Shown piece after piece: positions 18,053 to 27,388 of a stretch of DNA of 64,000 nucleotides. The notes under the pieces were generated by a model. The model worked only from the letters and a program-made list of their open reading frames with translations, was not told where the DNA came from and did no database searches. The translations under genes were made by a program, and so were the position numbers. The DNA is taken from contig JAILLE010000055.1 in assembly GCA_024693285.1 (NCBI GenBank), positions 1 to 64,000 on the forward strand. The letters run 5' to 3'. The DNA comes from Bacteroidales bacterium (lineage in GTDB: Bacteria; Bacteroidota; Bacteroidia; Bacteroidales; UBA932). Numbering within the stretch: the stretch's first letter is position 1; each line of letters opens with the position of its first letter.

Positions 18053-18943
18053 ATGCCACCATCACATTCCCAACGAATCAGAATATTCAATTCCACTCTG
18101 GCGGCCATTCGTCAGGGATGGTACCTCTCCCCTTCCGGCCAGAAGGTGGAACTTCCTGCGGTTCAAGAGGTTATGTCCGCAGCAAAAATGTATTCCGAGC
18201 CGGTACGGGTGTTTGCCACTCCCAGTGGCAGCGCAGCCCCCGTCTCTCCCATCCGAACCGAGGTGCGGGTTGAGGACAGCGACTGCGTGCTGGCGGCCAA
18301 GCGGCTCATCGACGAGGGGTACAATCCCGCGATGTTGAATCTCGCGGACCTCTATGTGCCGGGCGGCCTGGTTGAGTTCGGCTCCGGGGCGCAGGAGGAA
18401 AACCTGTGCCGCCGCAGCAACCTCATCCTCTCGCTCTACCAGTTCTCGCGGAACAGGATCCGGCAATATCCCGACCTCGGTCTCGCGCCGAACGAGAACC
18501 AGTATCCGATGGATGAGCGGTTCGGAGGAATATACAGCGGCACGGTAACCTTCTTTCGCGGGCCCGAGTCAGACGGCTATCCATTCGAGAACGTAATCTA
18601 CAATATTCCAGTGATTTCCGTAGCGGCCATAAGCGGTCCTCGTATCGACAGAGACGGCTTTATGTTCCCCGAAGAGACTGCCCTGACCTTGGACAAGATG
18701 CGCACTATCTTCCGCATCGGGAAGGCAAACTTCCACGACTCCCTCGTCCTTTCGGCAATGGGTTGCGGCGCGTTCGCTAATCCCCCCGCACACATAGCGA
18801 AGCTCTTCCACCAAGTCATCGAGGAAGATGAGTTCCGGAATATATTCAAACTCATCGATTTCGCTATCATCGACGGCTACCGCACCGGCCTCGCCCACAA
18901 CCCCGACGGGAACCTCCTCCCCTTCCAAAGGGAGTTCGAATAG
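18053..18943 (+). CDS. TIGR02452/DUF2263 microbial PARG-like macrodomain protein
   Basis: NLADLYVPGGLVEFGSGAQEENLCRRSNL ... VLSAMGCGAFANPP. Confidence 0.8.
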   Translation: MPPSHSQRIRIFNSTLAAIRQGWYLSPSGQKVELPAVQEVMSAAKMYSEPVRVFATPSGSAAPVSPIRTEVRVEDSDCVLAAKRLIDEGYNPAMLNLADLYVPGGLVEFGSGAQEENLCRRSNLILSLYQFSRNRIRQYPDLGLAPNENQYPMDERFGGIYSGTVTFFRGPESDGYPFENVIYNIPVISVAAISGPRIDRDGFMFPEETALTLDKMRTIFRIGKANFHDSLVLSAMGCGAFANPPAHIAKLFHQVIEEDEFRNIFKLIDFAIIDGYRTGLAHNPDGNLLPFQREFE

Positions 18944-19039
18944 AAATACTTCACAAAAGTTTTTCGAAATAATCATGCTTGTGCTTAAATTTAGCACAAG
19001 CACATCTTGTATTCGCAGTGTTATCCAATTATAAATCTT

Positions 19040-19276
19040 ATGAGAAACACTGAAAACAAACCTGTCAGGAAATCCACCTGGCCAACTTCCAAATCGCAGG
19101 ATTCGGCTACTGGGAGGGCTGCGAGGCATTTGAGCAGCTGAAAATCGGTACCAAGCTCGATCTGATGGCTTAGCGACATCTACGAAGTCCGCATCACCCG
19201 CATAACACCAGACGTTCACCCCGAACAACAAGTCGAGGTCATAGTCTACACTAAAAACCAAAAAGACGTTTTTTAG
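19040..19276 (+). pseudogene. Degraded HIRAN-domain gene (internal deletion, frameshifts)
   Basis: HLANFQIAGFGYWEGCEAFEQLKIGTKLDLMA* then, in another frame, SDIYEVRITRITPDVHPEQQVEVIVYTKNQKDVF*. Confidence 0.7.
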
Positions 19277-19302
19277 AAGTAGCTAATAATTAAGCAATTA
19301 AC

Positions 19303-19337
19303 CAAAGATGCATGGAAAAATCTACCACGCATCTTTG
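19303..19337. terminator. Strong hairpin CAAAGATGC..GCATCTTTG (9-bp stem, extendable by TGG/CCA)
   Basis: Read directly; lies just downstream of the HIRAN remnant. Confidence 0.45.
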
Positions 19338-19450
19338 CGTATATAATTGATTATAAATCGATTAACAAAAACGCACAAAGGACCGCAACTAATCAAATAA
19401 TGAAGAAGATTTCTTATATTTGATTTCCAAACGAATAAACCCAAATAATC

Positions 19451-19639
19451 ATGGCACAATACCCTTGCGAGAACTGCAAATTCAGGGCTCACTACGACAA
19501 GAACCCCAAATCTGTCTTAGGCCGCATCTGGCGCTGGCACATCAACTTCTGCCCCGGCTTCAAAGCCTATTTCACCAATCAGGATGAGGAAACCAAAGCT
19601 GCCCTCAGAGAAAAGTATAACTTCCAGAAATACCAGTAG
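19451..19639 (+). CDS. Small Cys-containing protein (62 aa), unknown function
   Basis: MAQYPCENCKFRAHYDKNPKSVLGRIWRWHINFCPGFKAYF; TATATTTG -7 box at 19415-19422; 6 nt upstream of the next gene. Confidence 0.7.
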   Translation: MAQYPCENCKFRAHYDKNPKSVLGRIWRWHINFCPGFKAYFTNQDEETKAALREKYNFQKYQ

Positions 19640-19645
19640 TTATTT

Positions 19646-20230
19646 ATGTCCGCAGACTTCAACAATGTACCCGGCCGCAAGAACTTCGGCCCCGACCACG
19701 CCCTCGTGACCACTCCCCAGCCCTGCGTAATGATCGCCACCTGGGACAAAGACCACAACCCTGACGTGATGATGGCTGCCTGGGCCGGCCAGTACGACTA
19801 CAAGCAGATAGTCATCAGCCTATCCAAGCACAAAACGACGGAAAACCTTGAGCTAACTGGCGCGTTCACAGTCAGTTTCGCCGACGAATGCACCGTGGCC
19901 GAATCCGACTACTTCGGCCTTGTCAGCGGCAATAAGGTCCCCGACAAGGTCGCCAAAGCCGGTTTCACAGTCACCCCCAGCCCCAATGTCGACGCCCCCA
20001 TAATCAACGATTATCCCCTAACCCTTGAGTGCAAAGTCGTCAGCTTGAAAGACGGCATTCTAGTCGGAGAGGTCGTGAATATGAGTGCCGATGAGCTTAT
20101 ACTCACCGACGGCAAGGTTGATCTCGGAAAGCTTAAGCCTATCGTCTTCGATGCAGCGTCAATGACCTACCGGGCGATCGGCAAAGTAGTCGGCAAAGCC
20201 TGGGGAGCCGGCAAGATATTCACGGAATAG
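19646..20230 (+). CDS. Flavin reductase / flavoredoxin-like FMN-binding split-barrel protein
   Basis: ALVTTPQPCVMIATWDKDHNPDVMMAAWAGQYDYKQIVISLSKHKTTENLELTGAFTVSF. Confidence 0.85.
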   Translation: MSADFNNVPGRKNFGPDHALVTTPQPCVMIATWDKDHNPDVMMAAWAGQYDYKQIVISLSKHKTTENLELTGAFTVSFADECTVAESDYFGLVSGNKVPDKVAKAGFTVTPSPNVDAPIINDYPLTLECKVVSLKDGILVGEVVNMSADELILTDGKVDLGKLKPIVFDAASMTYRAIGKVVGKAWGAGKIFTE

Positions 20231-20240
20231 TACGGATTAT

Positions 20241-20771
20241 TCAGCGCCTGCGGAACTCCCAAGTGTCGGTGTGACCGTCAGGATAGGTGTAGCTCCAGAC
20301 CAACTCATCACGGGTCAACTGAGCCAGGTGGAACTTTGTCTCATGACCGATTCCACCTCTTACACTCTGGATTATCCTTGACGCCAACTCATTCTGGTCA
20401 GAGCACCCATCCGCCACGGATTCAATTAGTTCCATACGGAAAGACTCCTCGTCGCCAGAGAAATAGAAATCCTCGCCATCCACCCTCCAGAGGCTGGGAC
20501 TGACATAATTGAACACCCATTTGACCGTGCCCCCGGAGTTCAGATCCACTGTGTAGATCTGCCTGGCGGAATCGAGTGCGGTTCCGTCATGGAAGAAATC
20601 CATCGTCCCGGTCTCGTGGACATCAATATGCCCCTCATTAATATCGTAGTTCCAACCATGCTCATAGGCATAGTTTCCCTCAACCCGGGGAGTCTTATGT
20701 CCGCAGGAACAAACGGAATACACAAGTGCAACCAAAGCGAAAGTGGCGAACAATCTGCTTATCTGACGCAT
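20241..20771 (-). CDS. Hypothetical lipoprotein
   Basis: Signal peptide with lipobox (VCSCG); 176 aa. Confidence 0.6.
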   Translation of the reverse strand: MRQISRLFATFALVALVYSVCSCGHKTPRVEGNYAYEHGWNYDINEGHIDVHETGTMDFFHDGTALDSARQIYTVDLNSGGTVKWVFNYVSPSLWRVDGEDFYFSGDEESFRMELIESVADGCSDQNELASRIIQSVRGGIGHETKFHLAQLTRDELVWSYTYPDGHTDTWEFRRR

Positions 20772-20863
20772 ATTATCAATTAAGTATCATACAAATATAA
20801 GCGGAATTAACCGAAGAAAAAGGTATATTCGCGAAAACCACATGTTAAAATACAACTGAAAAT

Positions 20864-21571
20864 ATGAGCAAGACTCCTACACCACACATCGGCGCCAAAG
20901 CCGGAGAAATAGCCGAGACCGTAATCATGGCGGGAGATCCGCTACGAGTCAAATTCATGGCCGAGAATTATCTGGAGAACCCTGTGCAGTTCAACCAGGT
21001 CCGCGGCATGCTGGGATTCACCGGCACCTACAAGGGTCGCCCCGTGAGCGTCATGGGCCACGGCATGGGCATCCCATCAATCGGAATATACACTTATGAG
21101 CTTTACAACTTCTATGGTGTCAAGACAATAATCCGCATCGGATCCTCTGGCGCTTACCACAAGGATCTCCACATCGGAGACCTCGTGATCGCCATGGGCG
21201 CTTGCACCGACTCCAACTACGGAGCCCAGTTCGGTCTACCCGGAACTTTCTGTCCTATAGCTGATTACGGTCTTCTAGTCAAAGCCGTGAACACTTGCGA
21301 GGAGCTCGGATATCGGTATAAAGTCGGTAATGTGCTGTCCTCTGACATATTCTATCACGAGAATCCGCAAACCCAAAAATGGGTCAATATGGGCGTGCTT
21401 GCGGTCGAGATGGAGGCCGCCGCATTATACATGAACGCCGCCCGCTCCGGGAACAAGGCTCTCGCGCTATTCACGATCTCCGACCATCTTATTACCGGCG
21501 AGGCGACAACCTCCGAGCAAAGGCAGAACACCTTCACGAATATGATGGACGTTGCCCTCTCTTTGATCTGA
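20864..21571 (+). CDS. deoD: Purine-nucleoside phosphorylase
   Basis: [28 protein letters not shown]...RIGSSGAYH...VEMEAAALY. Confidence 0.95.
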   Translation: MSKTPTPHIGAKAGEIAETVIMAGDPLRVKFMAENYLENPVQFNQVRGMLGFTGTYKGRPVSVMGHGMGIPSIGIYTYELYNFYGVKTIIRIGSSGAYHKDLHIGDLVIAMGACTDSNYGAQFGLPGTFCPIADYGLLVKAVNTCEELGYRYKVGNVLSSDIFYHENPQTQKWVNMGVLAVEMEAAALYMNAARSGNKALALFTISDHLITGEATTSEQRQNTFTNMMDVALSLI

Positions 21572-21589
21572 ACGGACTAACACACGAAC

Positions 21590-22378
21590 TTGATGATACA
21601 ATACATAGCTGACGCTTTCACTGACAAGCTATTCGCCGGTAACCCGGCGGCGGTACTCCCCTGCCGCGAGATGCCCGCATCGGAATTGATGCATGCCATA
21701 GCAATCGAGAACAACTATTCCGAAACCGCCTTCGTAGTGAAACGCGGAAAGGGAGAATATGACCTGAAATGGTTCACTCCGGGTGGAGAGGTGGATCTAT
21801 GCGGCCATGCGACACTTGCGACCTCATTTGTCCTGCACCAGTTCATAGACCCTGACGTTGAGGAGATGCGTTTCCATACCCTAAGTGGAGACTTGATTGT
21901 CAGGCCCGGCGCTGATGGTCTCACGATGGATTTCCCATTGGGCTCATATAAGGAAATTCCTGTGACCGAGGACATTCTCGAAGCCACGGGAGGCCTCGCG
22001 AAAGAGGCTTACTATGAAGATGGCGACATGATCACAGTCATCGAATCCGAAGAAGCCCTGGCCGCCCTGATCCCGGACTTCGCGGCGATGTGCCGAATCG
22101 AAGGACGCGGGCTGATCATCACGGCGAAGTCCAAGGAATATGATTTCGTCTCCCGCTGCTTCTATCCTAAACTGGATGTTCCCGAGGATCCGGTCACCGG
22201 CAGCGCACACACTTATCTCACCCCTCTCTGGGCCGGGAAACTCGGTAAAACAGAGATGGTCGCAAGGCAGGTTTCACCTCGTGGAGGCACGTTGCGTGTA
22301 CGCCTCGAAGGCCAGCGTGTGTTCATCACCGGCAATGCCGTATTGTTCATGAAGGGAGAGATCCCCTTTGATTTATAG
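21590..22378 (+). CDS. PhzF-family isomerase
   Basis: YIADAFTDKLFAGNPAAVLPC...FTPGGEVDLCGHATLATSFVL...EDPVTGSAHT. Confidence 0.95.
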   Translation: MMIQYIADAFTDKLFAGNPAAVLPCREMPASELMHAIAIENNYSETAFVVKRGKGEYDLKWFTPGGEVDLCGHATLATSFVLHQFIDPDVEEMRFHTLSGDLIVRPGADGLTMDFPLGSYKEIPVTEDILEATGGLAKEAYYEDGDMITVIESEEALAALIPDFAAMCRIEGRGLIITAKSKEYDFVSRCFYPKLDVPEDPVTGSAHTYLTPLWAGKLGKTEMVARQVSPRGGTLRVRLEGQRVFITGNAVLFMKGEIPFDL

Positions 22379-22382
22379 CAAG

Positions 22383-22841
22383 ATGGCATTAGTCCTTCAT
22401 AAAAAGAGGTTTACTGAGTTGACGACTGATGAGCTCTACGAACTCCTCCGGATCCGTAACGACGTGTTCGTGGTGGAGCAGAACTGCGTTTACCAGGATC
22501 TCGACTATGATGACCAGAAGGCGATCCACCTATGGCTGACAGAAGGCGAAAAGGTCGTGGCGATATGTCGGGTCTGCCCGGCCGGGACTCACATGGCCGA
22601 AGTCTCTATCGGCCGTGTGATCACCACTGAGAGAGGCAAAGGATATGGCAAGCGGATCATGCTGGAAGGCATCTCCGCCGCCAAGGAGTATTTCAAGGCC
22701 AGTTCAATCGATCTCGAGGCTCAGGAATATGCGAAAGGTTTTTACGAGCAGGTCGGTTTCCGCCAATCATCAGCCCCTTTCATATTAGATGGGATTCCAC
22801 ACATCAAAATGACATATTTAAACATCAATAATCATGAATAG
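22383..22841 (+). CDS. ElaA-like GNAT acetyltransferase
   Basis: RFTELTTDELYELLRIRNDVFVVEQNCVYQDLDYDD. Confidence 0.88.
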   Translation: MALVLHKKRFTELTTDELYELLRIRNDVFVVEQNCVYQDLDYDDQKAIHLWLTEGEKVVAICRVCPAGTHMAEVSIGRVITTERGKGYGKRIMLEGISAAKEYFKASSIDLEAQEYAKGFYEQVGFRQSSAPFILDGIPHIKMTYLNINNHE

Positions 22842-23397
22842 AATCCTTATTTGTATCTCGGCGATCGCTATTATGGGCATCACCTTTACCGCATGTGGTC
22901 AAAACAGCAAAAAGAGCGGTAGCGAGGCGACGAAAACACTGGTAGCCTATTTCTCCGCCACCGGAACCACCGCGGCCGTGGCCAAAGACCTGGCTGAAGT
23001 TACCGAGGCTACGCTCTATGAAATCAAACCCGAGGTCAAGTACACCGCTGAAGACCTTGACTGGACCGACAAGACCTCCCGCAGCACTTTGGAGATGCAA
23101 GACCGCGGTTCACGCCCCGCTATTATTAAGGACCTGAAGGATGCGGACAATTACGACGTCATTTACATCGGCTTCCCAGTCTGGTGGTACACCGCTCCCA
23201 CTATCATCAACACTTTCATTGAGACCTATGGATTTAAGGATAAGACGGTCATCTTCTTCGCCACTTCCGGCGGCAGCAGCCTCGAGAAAGCCAATGCCGA
23301 ATTCAAGGAAGCCTATCCCGAAATCAATTGGAAGGACGGTAAAACCTTGAATAAAGCTTCTAAAGAAGACATCAAGGCCTGGGTAGACACTCTATAA
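22834..23397 (+). CDS. Flavodoxin lipoprotein
   Basis: LVAYFSATGTTAAVAKDLAEVTEATLYEIKPEVKYT. Confidence 0.9.
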   Translation: MNRILICISAIAIMGITFTACGQNSKKSGSEATKTLVAYFSATGTTAAVAKDLAEVTEATLYEIKPEVKYTAEDLDWTDKTSRSTLEMQDRGSRPAIIKDLKDADNYDVIYIGFPVWWYTAPTIINTFIETYGFKDKTVIFFATSGGSSLEKANAEFKEAYPEINWKDGKTLNKASKEDIKAWVDTL

Positions 23398-23405
23398 GTT
23401 TTACG

Positions 23406-24026
23406 ATGAAAGTTCTGATTATTAATGGTAGTCCCAGGCGTAATGGGAATACATCAGTTGCCCTGGCTGAGATTGCCAAGCAGCTGGATAAAAACGGCGT
23501 AGACAGCGAGATAGTCTGGATCGGCAACAAGCCAATCCGTGGTTGCATCGCCTGCGACCAGTGCAAGGCGAAACCAGGCGCCTGTGTGTTCAACGATGAT
23601 ATTTGCAACGAGATCAGCGCCAAATACGCTGAGGCGGACGCTTTGATTGTCGGTTCACCTGTCTATTACGGGCAGCCCAACGGGGCCCTTCTGAGCATCA
23701 TCCAGCGCTCATTCCATTCGAACGGAAAGAATATTTCCGGCAAACCGGCGGCAGCCGTCGCTGTATGCCGGCGTGGCGGCTCCACAGCGGCTTTCCAGAC
23801 GCTGAATATGCCATTCCTGATAATGGATATGCCAGTCGTAAGCTCACAGTATTGGAACATCGTTTTCGGCCGGGAGCCCGGACAGGCCTCGCTGGATGCC
23901 GAAGGATTACAGACCATGCGCGCCTTGGCGAACAACATGGCCTTCTATCTTAAATCCACAGAGGGCAAGAAGGCTCCAGGACGTGGCGATGAGCCGTGGG
24001 AGCCGACGCATTTCATCAGGCCTTAG
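23406..24026 (+). CDS. NADPH-dependent FMN reductase / flavodoxin-family protein
   Basis: MKVLIINGSPRRNGNTSVALAEIAKQL...GCIACDQCK. Confidence 0.9.
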   Translation: MKVLIINGSPRRNGNTSVALAEIAKQLDKNGVDSEIVWIGNKPIRGCIACDQCKAKPGACVFNDDICNEISAKYAEADALIVGSPVYYGQPNGALLSIIQRSFHSNGKNISGKPAAAVAVCRRGGSTAAFQTLNMPFLIMDMPVVSSQYWNIVFGREPGQASLDAEGLQTMRALANNMAFYLKSTEGKKAPGRGDEPWEPTHFIRP

Positions 24027-24723
24027 AGCAAGATTCAAGGTACTCCGCGAAAGCTGGCCTGAATATCTCTCCCACGTGGAGAGTGACACCATTATCCAAT
24101 TTGACACTGGTTCTGGACGCCTCAGAAATGTGGCGCAGGGATACTATATAAGAACGGTGAATCCGCATGAAATGTCCCGCTGGCAGTTCCTCAACGAGGC
24201 GTTTCATGCTATATAACACAATGACAGGCACTTCCGCATCTTCAAGGAATATCTTGACATATTCGCTCATGCTCTCCACATAGATGATCTTGCGGGCATC
24301 GATGTTTATCGTACGGTAATCCGCCTTAAAGCGCAAGATCGGATCCTCTTCCTGGGCAGCCAAAGCAGCCTTCATCTCAAAATGCTCACGAAGCTTTTCG
24401 CATGAAACCAGGAACTCATTGAAGCTGAACGGTTTGAGAAGATAGTCAATAGCATTGACCCGGAAACCTTCCACAGCATACTCCGAATAAGCTGTAGTGA
24501 ACACCACCGCCGGAGGATCCGGCAACGACTTGATGAATTCCATCCCGCTGAGGTCCGGCATATTAATATCCAGGAACACAGCGTCAACTGACTTTAAATG
24601 AGGCCTTGCCGCGGCAGCGCTACTGCATCCGGCCACAAGTGTCAGGAAAGGCACCTTCGCGATATACATTTCCAACTGGCGCAAAGCCAGAGGCTCATCA
24701 TCTATGGCCAGGACACGTATCAT
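24016..24723 (-). CDS. LytTR-family response regulator
   Basis: REC domain (VDAVFLDINMPDLSGMEFI) plus LytTR domain (FMRIHRSYIVSLRHI). Confidence 0.93.
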   Translation of the reverse strand: MIRVLAIDDEPLALRQLEMYIAKVPFLTLVAGCSSAAAARPHLKSVDAVFLDINMPDLSGMEFIKSLPDPPAVVFTTAYSEYAVEGFRVNAIDYLLKPFSFNEFLVSCEKLREHFEMKAALAAQEEDPILRFKADYRTINIDARKIIYVESMSEYVKIFLEDAEVPVIVLYSMKRLVEELPAGHFMRIHRSYIVSLRHISEASRTSVKLDNGVTLHVGEIFRPAFAEYLESCSKA

Positions 24724-25724
24724 GACAGTTGGATTTCAGGTTGTGAAGGAATAGCCATCAGCACATCATATCTGCCGGAGTTCTCATCAATGGAAAGCGT
24801 ATATGAATTGCCGTACAGCAATGCCATCCGCTTCCTGATATTCTCCAAACCGAGGCCATGCCGCTCATCCCCCTCGACCTGATGGATGGAGTTGGAGCAC
24901 AGGAAAACAACCTTATTCTCCTGCTTTTCCACTTTGATACGGATGAACGAATCGGCCGAATAGCTGACGCCATGTTTGAAAGCGTTCTCAACAAAGGAAG
25001 CCATCACCAATGGAGGCACACTCACCCCGCTCCGATCCTCAGGGAAGATAGTCTCGATATGGACGGAATCTTCAGGATAACGAAGTCGCATAAGCGATAT
25101 GAAGTGCTCAATAAAGTCCAGTTCCTTCGCCAGCGGAATTGTGGGCGAATCTCCTTCATAAAGGAGTATGCGCATCATTTTCGAAAACTCCTCTATGCTC
25201 TCCTTCGCTTTCTCCGGATCGATATCCACAAGCGCGTGAATATTATTGAGCGTGTTCATGAAGAAATGAGGATTGATCTGATACCGAAGGGATTCCAGCC
25301 TCTGGCTCAGGTTCTCTGCCTGCAATTCCTTCATTCTGCGTTCCTCCCGCTTGGATTCAATATAGAAATATATACCTAGGTCCGCTCCGATAAGGAGAAC
25401 GCCAATAATCAATCGCATTATCTCCGGCCGTAGCGGTCTATGCCCTTTTCTTTCAGGCTGATTCCGGAATCCAGGAAAAGGTTCTTTATCCGGTTCCGGC
25501 CGAGGTTCACGGTCTCTGATAAAAGGCGGAGGAGCCTGTTCAGTCCGCAATCTCTTGGATGGAGGAACGTCTGGACGTCCCGCGGGAGAAAGAGTCCATA
25601 CACCGAACAAGACGAGAAGCAGAGACAATAGCCCAATATAAAGCGGAAGTTTCTTCCTGATCAAGGGTGTCAGGAGGAAATGATGCGCCAGAACAAGCAG
25701 GATAAATGGCAATAGGGTCCTCAT
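24720..25724 (-). CDS. LytS/YehU-type sensor histidine kinase
   Basis: LRYQINPHFFMNTLNNIHALV...VPPLVMASFVENAFKHG...GLGLENIRKRM. Confidence 0.93.
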   Translation of the reverse strand: MRTLLPFILLVLAHHFLLTPLIRKKLPLYIGLLSLLLVLFGVWTLSPAGRPDVPPSKRLRTEQAPPPFIRDREPRPEPDKEPFPGFRNQPERKGHRPLRPEIMRLIIGVLLIGADLGIYFYIESKREERRMKELQAENLSQRLESLRYQINPHFFMNTLNNIHALVDIDPEKAKESIEEFSKMMRILLYEGDSPTIPLAKELDFIEHFISLMRLRYPEDSVHIETIFPEDRSGVSVPPLVMASFVENAFKHGVSYSADSFIRIKVEKQENKVVFLCSNSIHQVEGDERHGLGLENIRKRMALLYGNSYTLSIDENSGRYDVLMAIPSQPEIQLS

Positions 25725-25811
25725 CCACGATTCTTTTCACAAAAATACTACCTTTTTAAAACAAATCACAGGCATTCGTTGAAGAACTCGCGGTGTTCGT
25801 TGAATACCTGA

Positions 25812-26951
25812 CTATTTGCCCAGGGAAAAGAAATTGGTAGTCTCGTAGGTGTTCCAGTTGCGTAAGGACAGAGTGATGTTTTTCTGGTCATAGACGTTGC
25901 TGTACTGCGTGTCCTCGACTGTGCCATCCTCCCACAAGAGATCTTTCCAATGAACCTGGGCAAGGCATTCCTGCGCCTCTTCCAATGTCAGTTTCCCATT
26001 GTGGCCGTCCAGATAAGCCGTGGCGGTCTCATAACGCCACCAGCTTTTGCTATGGGGATTCCCGACAGCGATATCCGGCTCTGTGGTGTAGTACTTCTCA
26101 GAGAGCAGATGGTTAGTGACTAGCATATATTCATCGTCAGGATCCTTCCTGACGATCATGGTCTTCCAGCCATCTTCCTTGTCGAATTCCACGACAGCGC
26201 AGTCTCCATTCGCGTCCGCCACCATGTAATGATAGCCTGAACCTACGGTCGCGTCATGCCGTACATCAACTGTTTCCAATAAGGCCAAGGCTTCCTCAAC
26301 GGTAGCGCAGCGATCCAGCCACAGACGCATTATGATAGTCGTTCCGACGTCGTGCTTGTCGGTAGCCTGCTGGGAAGCCTGCTTCGGAAGAGCCATGATG
26401 GAGGTGCAGAGACCTTTCTCGTTGATTCCGTCGACAGGAGCATAGACAGCGGCCAGACAGCTGACTTTTGTCATGAAAGAGGTCGGTAACTTATCCAGCG
26501 AATATCCGAAATGGGACATGTCGCTGACCGCTATCGATGAATAACCCTTCTTCGGGCGGGAAATCGTCACCATCGTCGGGTTCTTGTAATAATCGTAGTT
26601 GCGGCCATACCAGAAGCCGTCTCCGTCAGCCTTACCGGCCTGGAAACTCGTGCAGTTGAAAGTCTCTAACTCGCCATTCTCATCGGCCACCTGGGCGCTC
26701 TTCATTTTGATGGGAATGCCTTTGCCAATACGGCTGATGATATAATCAAGCAGTTCCGGATTCTCGTCAATATCTTTCGCCACAACATCGTCCAGATCAT
26801 AGGCAGCCTTGTATTCCATCTGGTACAAGTAATGGTTCCCATCGACGGAACGGACAGAACGGAGAGTGGCTATCTCGCCGCTCCAGATGAGAGCGACAGC
26901 GACGAAAATCGCGGCAACGATAGCCAGGATCCAGAGGAGAATCTTCTTCAT
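25812..26951 (-). CDS. Linear amide C-N hydrolase (Ntn, choloylglycine/C45-like), exported
   Basis: N-terminal TM/signal; FNCTSFQAGKADGDGFWYGRNYDYY; GINEKGLCTSIMAL; YHYMVADANGDCAVVEF. Confidence 0.75.
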   Translation of the reverse strand: MKKILLWILAIVAAIFVAVALIWSGEIATLRSVRSVDGNHYLYQMEYKAAYDLDDVVAKDIDENPELLDYIISRIGKGIPIKMKSAQVADENGELETFNCTSFQAGKADGDGFWYGRNYDYYKNPTMVTISRPKKGYSSIAVSDMSHFGYSLDKLPTSFMTKVSCLAAVYAPVDGINEKGLCTSIMALPKQASQQATDKHDVGTTIIMRLWLDRCATVEEALALLETVDVRHDATVGSGYHYMVADANGDCAVVEFDKEDGWKTMIVRKDPDDEYMLVTNHLLSEKYYTTEPDIAVGNPHSKSWWRYETATAYLDGHNGKLTLEEAQECLAQVHWKDLLWEDGTVEDTQYSNVYDQKNITLSLRNWNTYETTNFFSLGK

Positions 26952-26963
26952 GATCTACGTGTT

Positions 26964-27287
26964 TTATTGATTATTACCCTTATTCCTTTTGCTCTCGTAA
27001 TAGGAATGACGCTTGGGATTCTCCGGGAACCAGCCCTTGAGGACTCGTGTTTCCTGGCGGAACATCTCATGTATCGCCCAGAAACACGAGAAAGCGAAAC
27101 CGCCAAGAATAGTTGAGATGACAGCGTCCTTTATGAAAAGGGACGCCCCAGTACATATAAGGCCAACCATTAGCCAGATCCACCAGCTTCGCTTGCCCCA
27201 AGCATATTCCATTTTGATGACGGCCGGGTGGCATATTCCTATACTCAGGAAAACCGCCGCGCCAACTATTATTCCACTGAAATTCAT
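26964..27287 (-). CDS. DUF4491 family membrane protein
   Basis: GICHPAVIKMEYAWGKRSWWIWLMVGL...FSCFWAIHEMFRQETRVLKGWFPENPKR. Confidence 0.85.
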   Translation of the reverse strand: MNFSGIIVGAAVFLSIGICHPAVIKMEYAWGKRSWWIWLMVGLICTGASLFIKDAVISTILGGFAFSCFWAIHEMFRQETRVLKGWFPENPKRHSYYESKRNKGNNQ

Positions 27288-27388
27288 TGCTTACTAATCA
27301 TTTATCCTTATTTCCAAAATTGTAACTCAATTTGTTTCATCCACCAAAGATAACCATTTTTTCATATCTTCGCGAAAGAAGGTTTGTC

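Noticed and set aside
18569-19261. 230-aa minus-strand ORF
   Set aside because: Antisense to the PARG-like gene and HIRAN remnant; no family features
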